Positions 1-6,098 of a DNA stretch of 11,570 bases are shown in pieces. Made by a program: the position numbers and the translations under genes. The DNA is from Oscillospiraceae bacterium. Its GTDB lineage: Bacteria > Bacillota > Clostridia > Oscillospirales > Oscillospiraceae. The notes under the pieces were generated by a model that was not told the DNA's origin, searched no databases, and saw nothing but the letters and a program-made list of their open reading frames with translations. Location of the stretch: contig JAIEFH010000177.1 of NCBI GenBank assembly GCA_029067025.1, positions 1-11,570 of the forward strand. Reading direction: 5' to 3'. Position 1 is the stretch's first letter, and the number at the start of each line of letters is the position of its first letter.

Positions 1-717
1 TTCGGCCCCACCTTCCGGGCGGAGAACTCCAACACCCAGCGCCACGCCGCCGAGTTCTGGATGATCGAGCCGGAGATGGCTTTCGCCGACCTTGCCGACG
101 ACATGGACGTGGCCGAGGCCATGATTAAGTATATCATCAACTACGTGATGGAAAAGTGCCCCGACGAGATGGCCTTTTTCAACTCCTTCGTGGACAAGGG
201 GCTGGTGGAGCGGCTCCGCCACGTGGCCTCCTCCGACTTTGGCCGGGTGAGCTACACAGACGCCATTGAAATTCTCAAGAAGAACAACGACAAGTTCGAC
301 TACAAGGTGGAGTGGGGCTGCGACCTCCAGACCGAGCACGAGCGCTACCTCACCGAGCAGGTGTTCAAAAAGCCGGTGTTCGTCACCGACTATCCCCGTG
401 ACATCAAGGCGTTCTATATGCGCCTGAACGACGACGGCAAGACGGTGGCCGCTGCCGACTGCCTGGTGCCCGGCATCGGCGAGATCATCGGCGGCTCCCA
501 GCGCGAGGAACGCATCGACGTGCTGGAGAAGCGCATGGGCGAGCTGGGCCTGAACCCCGAGGACTACTGGTGGTATCTGGATCTGCGGCGCTACGGCTCC
601 TGCCGTCACGCCGGGTTCGGCCTGGGCTTTGAGCGGATGGTCATGTACCTCACCGGCGTGTCCAACATCCGGGACGTGGAGCTGCATCCCCGTACCGTGG
701 GCAATGCGGAATTTTAA
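1..717 (+). CDS. asnS: Asparagine--tRNA ligase, C-terminal part (5' end outside window)
   Basis: The open frame runs from base 1 to a TAA stop, giving 238 residues of about 460, so the N-terminal OB-fold anticodon-binding domain and part of the catalytic domain lie upstream. What is visible is the class II synthetase core. Motif 2 begins at residue 5 (FRAENSNTQRHAAEFWMIEPE region, with the ATP-binding arginine), and motif 3 is near the end (GFGLGFERMVMYLTG). The motif 2 wording RAENSNTQRHAAEF is characteristic of AsnRS and separates it from AspRS and LysRS. The enzyme charges tRNA-Asn with asparagine in the cytosol. The gene is closed by a strong hairpin terminator 3 bp downstream, so it is not co-transcribed with what follows, which is on the other strand. 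Family identification is very secure. Confidence 0.96.
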   Translation, partial: FGPTFRAENSNTQRHAAEFWMIEPEMAFADLADDMDVAEAMIKYIINYVMEKCPDEMAFFNSFVDKGLVERLRHVASSDFGRVSYTDAIEILKKNNDKFDYKVEWGCDLQTEHERYLTEQVFKKPVFVTDYPRDIKAFYMRLNDDGKTVAAADCLVPGIGEIIGGSQREERIDVLEKRMGELGLNPEDYWWYLDLRRYGSCRHAGFGLGFERMVMYLTGVSNIRDVELHPRTVGNAEF

Positions 718-719
718 TC

Positions 720-753
720 AAAAGCCCCCCTGCCGGTCGGCAGGGGGGCTTTT
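720..753. terminator. Intrinsic terminator of asnS, shared with the converging XRE gene
   Basis: A perfect 15-bp stem (720-734 with 739-753) closes on a GGTC loop. The stem starts with AAAA and ends with TTTT, so it can work in both directions. It sits between asnS (stop 717) and the converging XRE regulator gene (stop 757-759). It therefore probably ends both transcripts. Confidence 0.93.
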
Positions 754-756
754 GCG

Positions 757-957
757 TCATGGAAAGAGGAAAATCTCCTCAATGGGGGCGTCCACCGCCC
801 GGGAGATGTCCACCGCCAGCTTGAGGGAGGGGTTGTACTGGGCCTTTTCCAGCCGCATGATGGTCTCCCGGCGCACCCCCACCTGCTGGGCCAGCTGTTC
901 CTGAGTCAGCTCCTTGAGCTGACGGTACTTTTTCAGCCTGCACTCGAATTCCGGCAT
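757..957 (-). CDS. Small XRE-family helix-turn-helix transcriptional regulator
   Basis: This is a complete 66-residue protein consisting of little more than one HTH_3 (Cro/CI-type) domain. Residues about 10-62 cover it, with LTQEQLAQQVGVRRETIMRLEKAQYNPSL carrying the turn and recognition helix. It resembles the short YgzD-type regulators of Firmicutes, typically 65-75 residues long with no effector domain. Start choice: ATG at 955-957 is preceded by a GGGGAGGA ribosome binding site that lies inside the end of the upstream membrane gene, and only 2 bp separate the two genes. They are therefore one operon, read membrane protein first, regulator second. Such pairs of a tiny XRE protein and a small membrane protein are common in Firmicutes, and their signal is largely unknown. 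I infer that it binds the repeated ATATATTT sites over the operon promoter and represses it. Confidence 0.92.
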   Translation of the reverse strand: MPEFECRLKKYRQLKELTQEQLAQQVGVRRETIMRLEKAQYNPSLKLAVDISRAVDAPIEEIFLFP

Positions 958-959
958 GG

Positions 960-1631
960 TCAGTCCTCCCCGCTCTCGTCCAGTTGGTCCTCATGGTCGT
1001 AGCGGTAGAGCAGGTACTCGCTGAGAAACAGGTCCGCGGCAAAGGTCAGGGACAGCACGATCAGCACGGCGATCAGCGTATACTCCAGATTTCCCAGCAG
1101 CGCCCCCCGGCTCACCAGGAGCAGGGTCAGAAAGACCATGATCTGCGTCACCCGATGGGCCGCGGCATCCGCCCGGACCCTGTTTTCCTCAAACCGCTCG
1201 TCCATAAGAGTGTCGGACATCTTGCCCTCGTAAAAAAAGCCGAAAAAGCCGAAGAACGAAAAGAAAATAAAGGGGTACACCTGATGGAACGCACTATATG
1301 TCCAGAAACCCAGGCATCCAAAGAACCCGGCGAAGCCCAGCAGGCCCAGCCTGGGGTCCAGCTTTCGGGTCGTTTTCGTCTTTGCCAACCGCCGCTTGTT
1401 GGCAATCACAGTCCTGATAAGCAGTACCATCAGATAGATCACATAGAGGTTGACCAGAAGGATTGCCACCCACATGGGCAGGTCCCCGGGCAAAAACTCA
1501 TAGGTTTCAAAATCCATAGGGGCCACCAGCCTCCAGTCGTTGAAGGTGATGGCATACCAGTTGGCCCCGGCCAACAGCAGGACCACGACCACGCCCAGGA
1601 TCAGGATGAACTTCCAATTGCTTTTTTTCAT
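960..1631 (-). CDS. DUF3796-like six-helix membrane protein paired with XRE regulator
   Basis: A 223-residue membrane protein. Predicted helices lie at about residues 7-27, 54-76, 95-112, 117-134, 162-179 and 185-206. The third and fourth carry the phenylalanine/glycine-rich runs GFAGFFGCLGFW and FIFFSFFGFFGFFY, and the tail is short and acidic (YRYDHEDQLDESGED). This pattern recalls DUF3796 proteins of Firmicutes, which have no established biochemical role. A longer reading frame extends upstream to 1946. ATG at 1629-1631 is preferred because a GGGAGGA ribosome binding site lies 7 bases before it, a hydrophobic first helix follows, and the upstream extension would cross the promoter. The regulator gene follows 2 bp after the stop. 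The protein may sense or relay a membrane signal to the regulator, but this is inference from operon pairing only. Confidence 0.85.
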   Translation of the reverse strand: MKKSNWKFILILGVVVVLLLAGANWYAITFNDWRLVAPMDFETYEFLPGDLPMWVAILLVNLYVIYLMVLLIRTVIANKRRLAKTKTTRKLDPRLGLLGFAGFFGCLGFWTYSAFHQVYPFIFFSFFGFFGFFYEGKMSDTLMDERFEENRVRADAAAHRVTQIMVFLTLLLVSRGALLGNLEYTLIAVLIVLSLTFAADLFLSEYLLYRYDHEDQLDESGED

Positions 1632-1655
1632 GATGGTATCCTCCCAGCAAATCGA

Positions 1656-1734
1656 GATATATTTATCTCTTGATAGGATAAATATATCACTTCCTGAAAT
1701 TGCTGTCAAGAGGAAAGCTACAAATATATCACTT
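1656..1734. promoter_or_regulatory. Probable operator array: inverted plus direct repeats of an ATATATTT motif
   Basis: GATATATTTATC at 1656-1667 and its exact reverse complement GATAAATATATC at 1677-1688 form a perfect 12-bp inverted repeat with a 9-bp spacer. The right half extends to AAATATATCACTT (1680-1692), which recurs exactly at 1722-1734. The two copies are 42 bp apart, about four helical turns, and flank the -35 box. This puts three sites of one motif around a single promoter: one upstream of -35, one on -10 and one over the start region. The likely ligand is the XRE protein encoded by the same operon. The repeats are visible in the sequence; their function is inferred. Confidence 0.72.
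1681..1709 (-). promoter_or_regulatory. Sigma-A-type promoter of the membrane protein-XRE operon
   Basis: On the minus strand a perfect -35 TTGACA (1704-1709) is followed by a 17-bp spacer and a -10 TATATT (1681-1686). The predicted transcript start is near 1674, giving a leader of about 43 nt to the ATG at 1631. The -10 hexamer is embedded in a GATATATTTATC operator half, so repressor binding should exclude polymerase. Confidence 0.85.
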
Positions 1735-1781
1735 TTAAGAACGCAAAAAGGGCGGACACAAGACCTCTTCTGGACGCAAAG

Positions 1782-1807
1782 AAAGCGCGGCCTCCCGGCC
1801 GCGCTTT
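1782..1807. terminator. Hairpin terminator downstream of the RpiR-type gene
   Basis: A perfect 11-bp stem, AAAGCGCGGCC (1782-1792) with its complement (1797-1807), has loop TCCC. It lies 56 bp past the stop of the minus-strand regulator gene and upstream of the next minus-strand promoter. In that direction the tail is CTTTCTTTG, moderately U-rich. It probably insulates the RpiR transcript from the membrane protein-XRE operon. A smaller hairpin (CCCGGA-GCGA-TCCGGG, 1825-1840) lies between it and the stop codon. Confidence 0.75.
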
Positions 1808-1863
1808 TTGATCTCGTTTTGTCCCCCGGAGCGATCCGGGCGGATGATTCAAGCCAACTCCAG

Positions 1864-2694
1864 CTAGGATACCGCGCCGGCCCTTGGCAGCGGTTCCATG
1901 CTGTGTACGCTGTTGGCGTAGGCGGTGAACAGGATGTCGATGACATTGAGCTGGGAGATGTGGGTGGCCATGGCCCCGCTGTGGGCGGTGGACGCCTTGT
2001 CGGTGGTATACAGCCGATAGTCGGACAGCTCCGCTACCTGGGAATCCACCTGCCGGGTGATGGCGATGATGGGCGCCCGGTTCTCCCGGAGGGCCTTGAC
2101 GCACTCCACCACCTCCGCCGTCTCCCCGGAGTAGGACAGCACGATGGCCAAATCGTCCTGGGAGGCGTTTTTGGCCTGGAGCAGCTGGGCGTGCCAGTCG
2201 TCGTTCACCACACAGGGCTTGTTCAATTGAAGAAACCTCAGGTTCAGATCCCGGGCGGCGCACAGCGAAGCCCCCAGCCCAAAGAGAAGCACTGTCCGCG
2301 CCTCCCGCAGCAGATCTACGCAGGACTGGAGCGTGCCGGTGTCGATCAGGTTCTTGGTGTTCTCCAGGGACATGATGTTCTGGTAGGTGATCTTGTCCAC
2401 GATCTCGTCCAAACTGTCGGAAGGGGTGATCTCTCCGCGACCCTGCCGCTGATCCAAGCGGCGCACCGCCACCTCGCAGGTCACGGCCTGGCGGAATTCC
2501 TTGTAGCCTTTGAATCCGATGCGCTGGCACATCCGAATGACGGTGGACGGGGAGGTAAAGGTTTTTTCCGCCAATTGGTGGATGCTCAGTCCCATGGCCT
2601 CTCCCTGATGGCCCAGCAGATAGTCCGCGACAGCCCGCTCTGTGGCGCTCATGGAGTCCCGGGTTTCTCTCAGCCTTGGCAGCGCGCTTCTCAT
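1864..2694 (-). CDS. MurR/RpiR family transcriptional regulator (HTH_6 plus SIS domain)
   Basis: A 276-residue protein of the usual family length. Residues 1-77 form the HTH_6 domain (LSIHQLAEKTFTSPSTVIRMCQRIGFKGYKEFRQ). Residues about 120-265 form a SIS sugar-isomerase fold that in this family binds phosphosugars, with the glycine-rich FGLGAS at 138-143 and SYSGETAEVVE at 187-197. It probably represses or activates sugar or amino-sugar catabolism, but no sugar-utilisation gene is adjacent, so its targets cannot be read from this window. Start: ATG at 2692-2694 has a clear AGAGGAG site 7 bases upstream. The same frame continues back to an ATG at 2889, but those 65 residues are low-complexity and unlike the family, and that ATG has no clear Shine-Dalgarno. 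Its own promoter is about 230 nt upstream. Confidence 0.92.
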   Translation of the reverse strand: MRSALPRLRETRDSMSATERAVADYLLGHQGEAMGLSIHQLAEKTFTSPSTVIRMCQRIGFKGYKEFRQAVTCEVAVRRLDQRQGRGEITPSDSLDEIVDKITYQNIMSLENTKNLIDTGTLQSCVDLLREARTVLLFGLGASLCAARDLNLRFLQLNKPCVVNDDWHAQLLQAKNASQDDLAIVLSYSGETAEVVECVKALRENRAPIIAITRQVDSQVAELSDYRLYTTDKASTAHSGAMATHISQLNVIDILFTAYANSVHSMEPLPRAGAVS

Positions 2695-2923
2695 GCTCTC
2701 TCTCCTCTCAGCCCCGCGCCCGAACCATCCGGGCGCGTACCGGTTTGCCGCAAATCCGCAGACCGGGATGGCGTCCCCATCCGCTCTGACAGCCGTCCCC
2801 GAAAAAGCAAACGTCCCCGCCGCCGTGCTCTCCTGCCTGGGCGGCGCTCCGCCGCCATATCGGGTCGTACACGTGGCTTGGACGTTCATTCAAAAGTCAA
2901 AAGGGAAAGCCTTTTTCTCCTCT
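2695..2923 (-). other. Long GC-rich, hairpin-rich 5' leader of the RpiR-type gene
   Basis: Between the predicted transcript start (about 2923) and the regulator's ATG lie about 230 nt with no convincing gene. The stretch holds several compact perfect hairpins. They are a 7-bp stem at 2840-2856 (GGCGGCG-CTC-CGCCGCC), a 6-bp stem at 2766-2782 and an 8-bp stem at 2715-2737 (CGCGCCCG, 7-nt loop). The last ends about 20 nt before the start codon, next to the ribosome binding site. Three exact copies of GGGGACG (minus strand) lie at 2812-2818, 2794-2800 and 2772-2778. I do not recognise a known riboswitch. Confidence 0.45.
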
Positions 2924-2929
2924 ACTCTG

Positions 2930-2958
2930 AGTATACTCCCAAATATTTCTTGTGTCAA
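2930..2958 (-). promoter_or_regulatory. Consensus promoter of the RpiR-type gene
   Basis: On the minus strand a perfect -35 TTGACA (2953-2958) is followed by a 17-bp spacer and TATACT (2930-2935), in an AT-rich island that stands out from GC-rich surroundings. It points at the regulator gene, with a predicted start near 2923. Confidence 0.82.
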
Positions 2959-3175
2959 GATAATTTCCAAAAATTTCTTTCTTTCCCCGTTGATCCGACA
3001 GGATGCGCCCGCGCCGTTTAAGGGCTTTTGGCAGATTCCAGCGGATCTCTTCCAGCTTCCGCGTCCAACCTCTGCCTTGATTCTGGAATCTCCCGTTGCG
3101 TTCAAATTGGAATGGTGGTATAATGTGTCCGCTTTCATACATCAATACCAGATCAAGGAAATGGGATGATTTGAC
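2959..3175. other. Divergent control region between the RpiR-type gene and trkA
   Basis: This 217-bp non-coding stretch completes the 480-bp gap between the regulator ATG and trkA. It holds an AT-rich run (2959-2990), a widely spaced perfect 9-bp inverted repeat AGATTCCAG (3033-3041) and CTGGAATCT (3083-3091), the trkA promoter (3096-3124) and a 45-nt trkA leader with nested minigenes. I see no credible protein-coding frame. Confidence 0.6.
3096..3124 (+). promoter_or_regulatory. Promoter of the trkA-trkH operon
   Basis: A perfect -10 TATAAT (3119-3124) is preceded by an extended TGG element. A weak -35 TTGCGT (3096-3101) is spaced by 17 bp. The start is expected near 3131, giving a leader of about 45 nt. 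The left edge abuts the right arm of a 9-bp inverted repeat ending at 3091, a possible regulator site. Confidence 0.78.
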
Positions 3176-3178
3176 TTG
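3155..3178 (+). promoter_or_regulatory. trkA initiation region: TTG start preceded by nested two-codon minigenes
   Basis: An AAGGAA Shine-Dalgarno (3155-3160) is followed by ATG GGA TGA (3161-3169), ATG ATT TGA (3166-3174) and TTG ACT TGA (3171-3179). The trkA frame has a stop at 3167-3169, and its only possible start is TTG at 3176-3178. The Shine-Dalgarno is best spaced for the second minigene, whose stop ends one base before the trkA TTG. This suggests termination-reinitiation or deliberate down-tuning. The codons are seen directly; the effect is inferred. Confidence 0.55.
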
Positions 3179-4546
3179 ACCATTATCATCGCGGGCGGCG
3201 GCAAGGTGGGCTCCACCCTGGCCGAACACCTGGCGGGCGAGGGCCACAGCGTCACCATCGTGGACGTGTCGGACAGCACCCTCAGCCGCCTGTCCAACCA
3301 ACTGGACGTCATGTGTTTGAAGGGCAACTGCGTCTCCCGGGACGTGCTGCTGGAGGCCGGCGCCAAGGATACCGATGTGCTCATCGCCGCCACCGGCTCC
3401 GACGAGATCAACCTGCTGTGCTGCCACTGCGCCAACCGCATCGGCGTGGCCAACACCGTGGCCCGTGTGCGGGGCGCGGAGTACGTCAACGATCTGGACA
3501 CGCTGAAGGGCGACCTGGGCATCACCATGCTCATCAATCCCGAACTCACCGCCGCCGTTGAGATCTCCCGGCTGCTGCGCTTCCCCAGCGCCGCCAACAT
3601 CGACTCCTTTGCCCGGGGACGGGTGGAGCTAATGTCCTTCACCGTGCAGGAGGGGGACTTCCTGGTGGGCCGGTCGCTGGCCTCCCTGTCGTCCAAGATC
3701 CAGGGTCTGCCCATGCTGCTGTGCGCCGTGGAGCGGGGGGACGAGGTGTTTATCCCCAACGGCGCCTCCGTGCTGGCCCAGGGGGACCGGGTGTCCGTGG
3801 CGGGCACCCCCAACGGCATCCATCAGTTTTTCAAGCTGCTGGGCCGCCAGACCCACCGTATCCGCAACGTGTTCATCATCGGCGGTGGGCGCATCGCCTT
3901 CTACCTGCTGGTTCAGCTGGAGCGGCTGGGCATGAGCTGCAAGGTGGTGGAGCGCAGCGACAAGCGCTGCCGGGAGCTGGCGGAGGAATTTCCCCACTCC
4001 CTCATCATCCACGGCGACGGCACCGATCCCGAGCTGCTCACCGAGGAGCGCATGGCCGCCAGCGACGCCTTCATCGCCCTCACCGATCGGGACGAGGACA
4101 ATCTGATCATCTCCCTCTATGCCCATCAGGCGGGGGTATCCAAGGTGGTGGCCAAGTCCAGCCGCCAAAATTACACCGCCATTGCCCGCTCCGCCGGGGT
4201 GGAGTCGGTGGTGTCCCCCAAGCTGGCCACGGCGGGGCTGATCCTGCGTTTCATCCGGGGTCTGCAAAACTCCAAGGGCACGGTGATGAATGCCCTGTAC
4301 CGCATCGCCGGGGGCAAGGCGGAGGCCATGGAGTTCCGGGCCTCTTCCGCCACCCGGAACCTTAAGGTGCCGCTGAAGGAGCTGAAGCTGCGCCCGGGCG
4401 TGCTGATTGCCGTCATCGTCCGGGGGAAGAAGGTCATCATCCCCGAGGGCTCCACCTGCCTGGAGGAGGGGGACAATGTGATCGTCATTGCCCGGGACAG
4501 CGGCATTTTGGATCTGAACGACATCTATGAGGGCGCGGGCCTATGA
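3176..4546 (+). CDS. trkA: Trk system potassium transporter regulatory subunit TrkA
   Basis: A 456-residue cytosolic protein with two tandem RCK units, the usual TrkA length and layout. The first Rossmann fold starts at residue 2 (IIIAGGGKVGSTLAEHL, GGGKVG at 7-12, dinucleotide-binding acid D30) and is followed by an RCK_C/TrkA_C domain to about 220. The second starts at 232 (VFIIGGGRIAFYLL, GGGRIA at 236-241, acid E259) and ends with another TrkA_C (about 375-456). Family members assemble into a gating ring beneath TrkH that responds to NAD(H) or ATP/ADP. The start must be TTG at 3176: homologues begin at this point (M-x-III-x-G-G-K-V-G) and an in-frame stop lies at 3167. The stop overlaps the trkH start by ATGA, so the two are translationally coupled. 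No c-di-AMP riboswitch fits in the short leader. Confidence 0.95.
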   Translation: MTIIIAGGGKVGSTLAEHLAGEGHSVTIVDVSDSTLSRLSNQLDVMCLKGNCVSRDVLLEAGAKDTDVLIAATGSDEINLLCCHCANRIGVANTVARVRGAEYVNDLDTLKGDLGITMLINPELTAAVEISRLLRFPSAANIDSFARGRVELMSFTVQEGDFLVGRSLASLSSKIQGLPMLLCAVERGDEVFIPNGASVLAQGDRVSVAGTPNGIHQFFKLLGRQTHRIRNVFIIGGGRIAFYLLVQLERLGMSCKVVERSDKRCRELAEEFPHSLIIHGDGTDPELLTEERMAASDAFIALTDRDEDNLIISLYAHQAGVSKVVAKSSRQNYTAIARSAGVESVVSPKLATAGLILRFIRGLQNSKGTVMNALYRIAGGKAEAMEFRASSATRNLKVPLKELKLRPGVLIAVIVRGKKVIIPEGSTCLEEGDNVIVIARDSGILDLNDIYEGAGL

Positions 4547-5982
4547 ACTTTAAATTGGTGCTGCGCATCACCGGCTTTACCCTGTTCATCGAGGCCGCGG
4601 CCATGCTCATCCCCATGGGGGTGGCCCTGCTCTACGGGGAAAGTCCGGTTCCCTTCCTGTGCGCCATTCTGCTCATCCTGGCGGCGGCCTCGGTGCCGGT
4701 GTTCCTGCTCAAGCCAAAGACGGATTTCTTCGCCCGGGAGGGCTTCTTCACTGTGGGCCTGATCTGGGTGCTGTTCGGGGTGTTCGGGGCGATGCCCCTC
4801 TGGTTCTCCGGGCAGTTTGGGTCGTACATCGACTGCCTGTTTGAGACGATCTCCGGCTTTACCACCACCGGGGCCACCGTCCTCACCGCCATCGAGGGGC
4901 TGCCCATGGGGCTGCTGTTCTGGCGGTCCTTCACCCACTGGCTGGGGGGCATGGGGGTGCTGATCCTCACCGCCGCCCTGCTGCCCTTCCTGGGCATCAG
5001 CTCCAACTTCCTCATCCGGGCGGAGAGCCCCGGCCCGGTGAAGAGCAAGCTGGTGCCCCGGGCGTCCCAGTCCTCCAAGATTTTGTATACCATTTACCTG
5101 GCTCTCACTGTATTGCAGGCGCTGTGCCTGCGCGTCGCGGGGATGGACTGGTACGACTCCATCACCCACGCCATGTCCACCGCCGGCACCGGCGGCTTCT
5201 CCCGGATGAACGCCTCCATCGGCTCCTATGCCAGCCCCGCCATCGAGATCATCATCACGGTGTTCATGCTGCTGTTCTCCGTCAACTTCGCCGTCTACTT
5301 CCTTATCCTCACCGGCAAGGCGAAGCAGGCCCTGAAGAGCGACGAGCTGCGGTTTTTCCTGATCATGGTAGCGGTGTCCACCGCCGCCATTGCCTGGAAT
5401 CTACGGGATATTTACAGCGGAGTGGGGGAGTGCGTGCGCTATGCCGCCTTCCAGGTGGCCTCCGTCGTGTCCACCACCGGCTTCTCCTCCACCAACTATG
5501 AGCTGTGGCCGGAGTTTTCCAAAGTTCTTCTGGTGGTGCTCACCTTCATCGGGGCGTGCGCCGGATCCACCGGCGGCGGCATCAAGTGCAGCCGTATCCT
5601 CATCCTCATCCGCTCCGCCGGCCGGGAGGTGCGCTCCATCATTCACCCCAGGGCGGTGTCGGTGGTCCGGCTGGACGGCGCGCCCTTGTCGGAGAGTACC
5701 CTCCACACCACCCAGTGCTACTTCATCATCAACCTGTTTCTGGTGTTCGGCATGGCGGTGGTGGTGGGGCTGGACAACTTCTCCTTCACCACCACCCTCA
5801 CCGCCGTCATCACCTGCGTCAGCAACGTGGGCCCCGGCCTGGACATGGTAGGCCCGGCGGGCAATTTCTCCGCCTTTTCGGTGCTGAGCAAGCTGGTGCT
5901 GTCCTTTGCCATGATCCTGGGGCGGCTGGAGATGTACCCCATCCTGGTGCTGTTCAGCCGGAACGCCTGGAAGCGGTCGTAA
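4543..5982 (+). CDS. trkH: Trk system potassium uptake channel subunit TrkH
   Basis: A 479-residue polytopic membrane protein of the TrkH/KtrB superfamily, with four repeated membrane-pore-membrane units. The four selectivity-filter loops are visible: SGFTTTGAT near residues 104-112, STAGTGGFS at 212-220, STTGFSS at 310-316 and SNVGPGL at 427-433. The signature GSTGGGIKCSRI at 341-352 belongs to the gating loop region after the third filter, and the tail ends with RLEMYPILVLF. The length matches TrkH (about 480) rather than the shorter KtrB (about 450). The partner TrkA has two RCK units, which also favours Trk. ATG at 4543 overlaps the trkA stop (ATGA). It mediates potassium uptake across the cytoplasmic membrane. 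A strong terminator follows about 50 bp downstream. Confidence 0.96.
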   Translation: MNFKLVLRITGFTLFIEAAAMLIPMGVALLYGESPVPFLCAILLILAAASVPVFLLKPKTDFFAREGFFTVGLIWVLFGVFGAMPLWFSGQFGSYIDCLFETISGFTTTGATVLTAIEGLPMGLLFWRSFTHWLGGMGVLILTAALLPFLGISSNFLIRAESPGPVKSKLVPRASQSSKILYTIYLALTVLQALCLRVAGMDWYDSITHAMSTAGTGGFSRMNASIGSYASPAIEIIITVFMLLFSVNFAVYFLILTGKAKQALKSDELRFFLIMVAVSTAAIAWNLRDIYSGVGECVRYAAFQVASVVSTTGFSSTNYELWPEFSKVLLVVLTFIGACAGSTGGGIKCSRILILIRSAGREVRSIIHPRAVSVVRLDGAPLSESTLHTTQCYFIINLFLVFGMAVVVGLDNFSFTTTLTAVITCVSNVGPGLDMVGPAGNFSAFSVLSKLVLSFAMILGRLEMYPILVLFSRNAWKRS

Positions 5983-5988
5983 GAAAAT

Positions 5989-6014
5989 ACTGCGTGGACT
6001 GCCCGGTTGGGCAG
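5989..6014 (+). repeat. Degenerate partial copy of the trkH terminator
   Basis: These 26 bases match the reverse complement of 6044-6069, the right half of the terminator, at 22 of 26 positions. They also match its left part directly at 18 of the first 24 positions. The segment contains its own small hairpin (CTGCCC-GGTT-GGGCAG). This looks like an old duplication of the terminator or an alternative pairing partner for it. Confidence 0.55.
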
Positions 6015-6033
6015 CCTGCCCCACAGATGTCTG

Positions 6034-6075
6034 ACTGCGTCCACTGCCCAGCCGGGTAGTGGACGCAGTTTTTTT
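6034..6075 (+). terminator. Strong intrinsic terminator of the trkA-trkH operon
   Basis: A perfect 12-bp outer stem, ACTGCGTCCACT (6034-6045) with its complement (6058-6069), encloses an inner CCC/GGG pairing. It is followed directly by seven T residues (6069-6075). It separates trkH from the tRNA-Ala promoter. Confidence 0.94.
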
Positions 6076-6098
6076 GCAAAGAAATTTGAAAAAGGGTG

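Noticed and set aside
984..1673. 229-residue plus-strand open frame opposite the membrane protein gene
   Set aside because: Its antisense composition (many Q, G, H), lack of a ribosome binding site and overlap with a convincing membrane protein mark it as a shadow.
960..1946. Longer 328-residue version of the membrane protein gene starting at 1946
   Set aside because: The extension crosses the terminator and the consensus promoter. ATG 1631 has a strong ribosome binding site and begins a normal first membrane helix.
2695..2889. 65-residue N-terminal extension of the RpiR-type regulator (ATG 2889)
   Set aside because: The extension is low-complexity and unlike the family, has no ribosome binding site, and ATG 2694 has a good one. 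The open frame is expected in GC-rich DNA. It is kept only as an alternative reading of the leader.
1540..3021. 493-residue plus-strand open frame opposite the RpiR-type gene
   Set aside because: It is a mirror of the real minus-strand gene. Its sequence is rich in G, H, Q and R with no recognisable domain, and it crosses terminators and promoters.
3125..3175. c-di-AMP (ydaO-type) riboswitch ahead of trkA
   Set aside because: The leader is only about 45 nt, far too short for that riboswitch, and no matching motif is seen.
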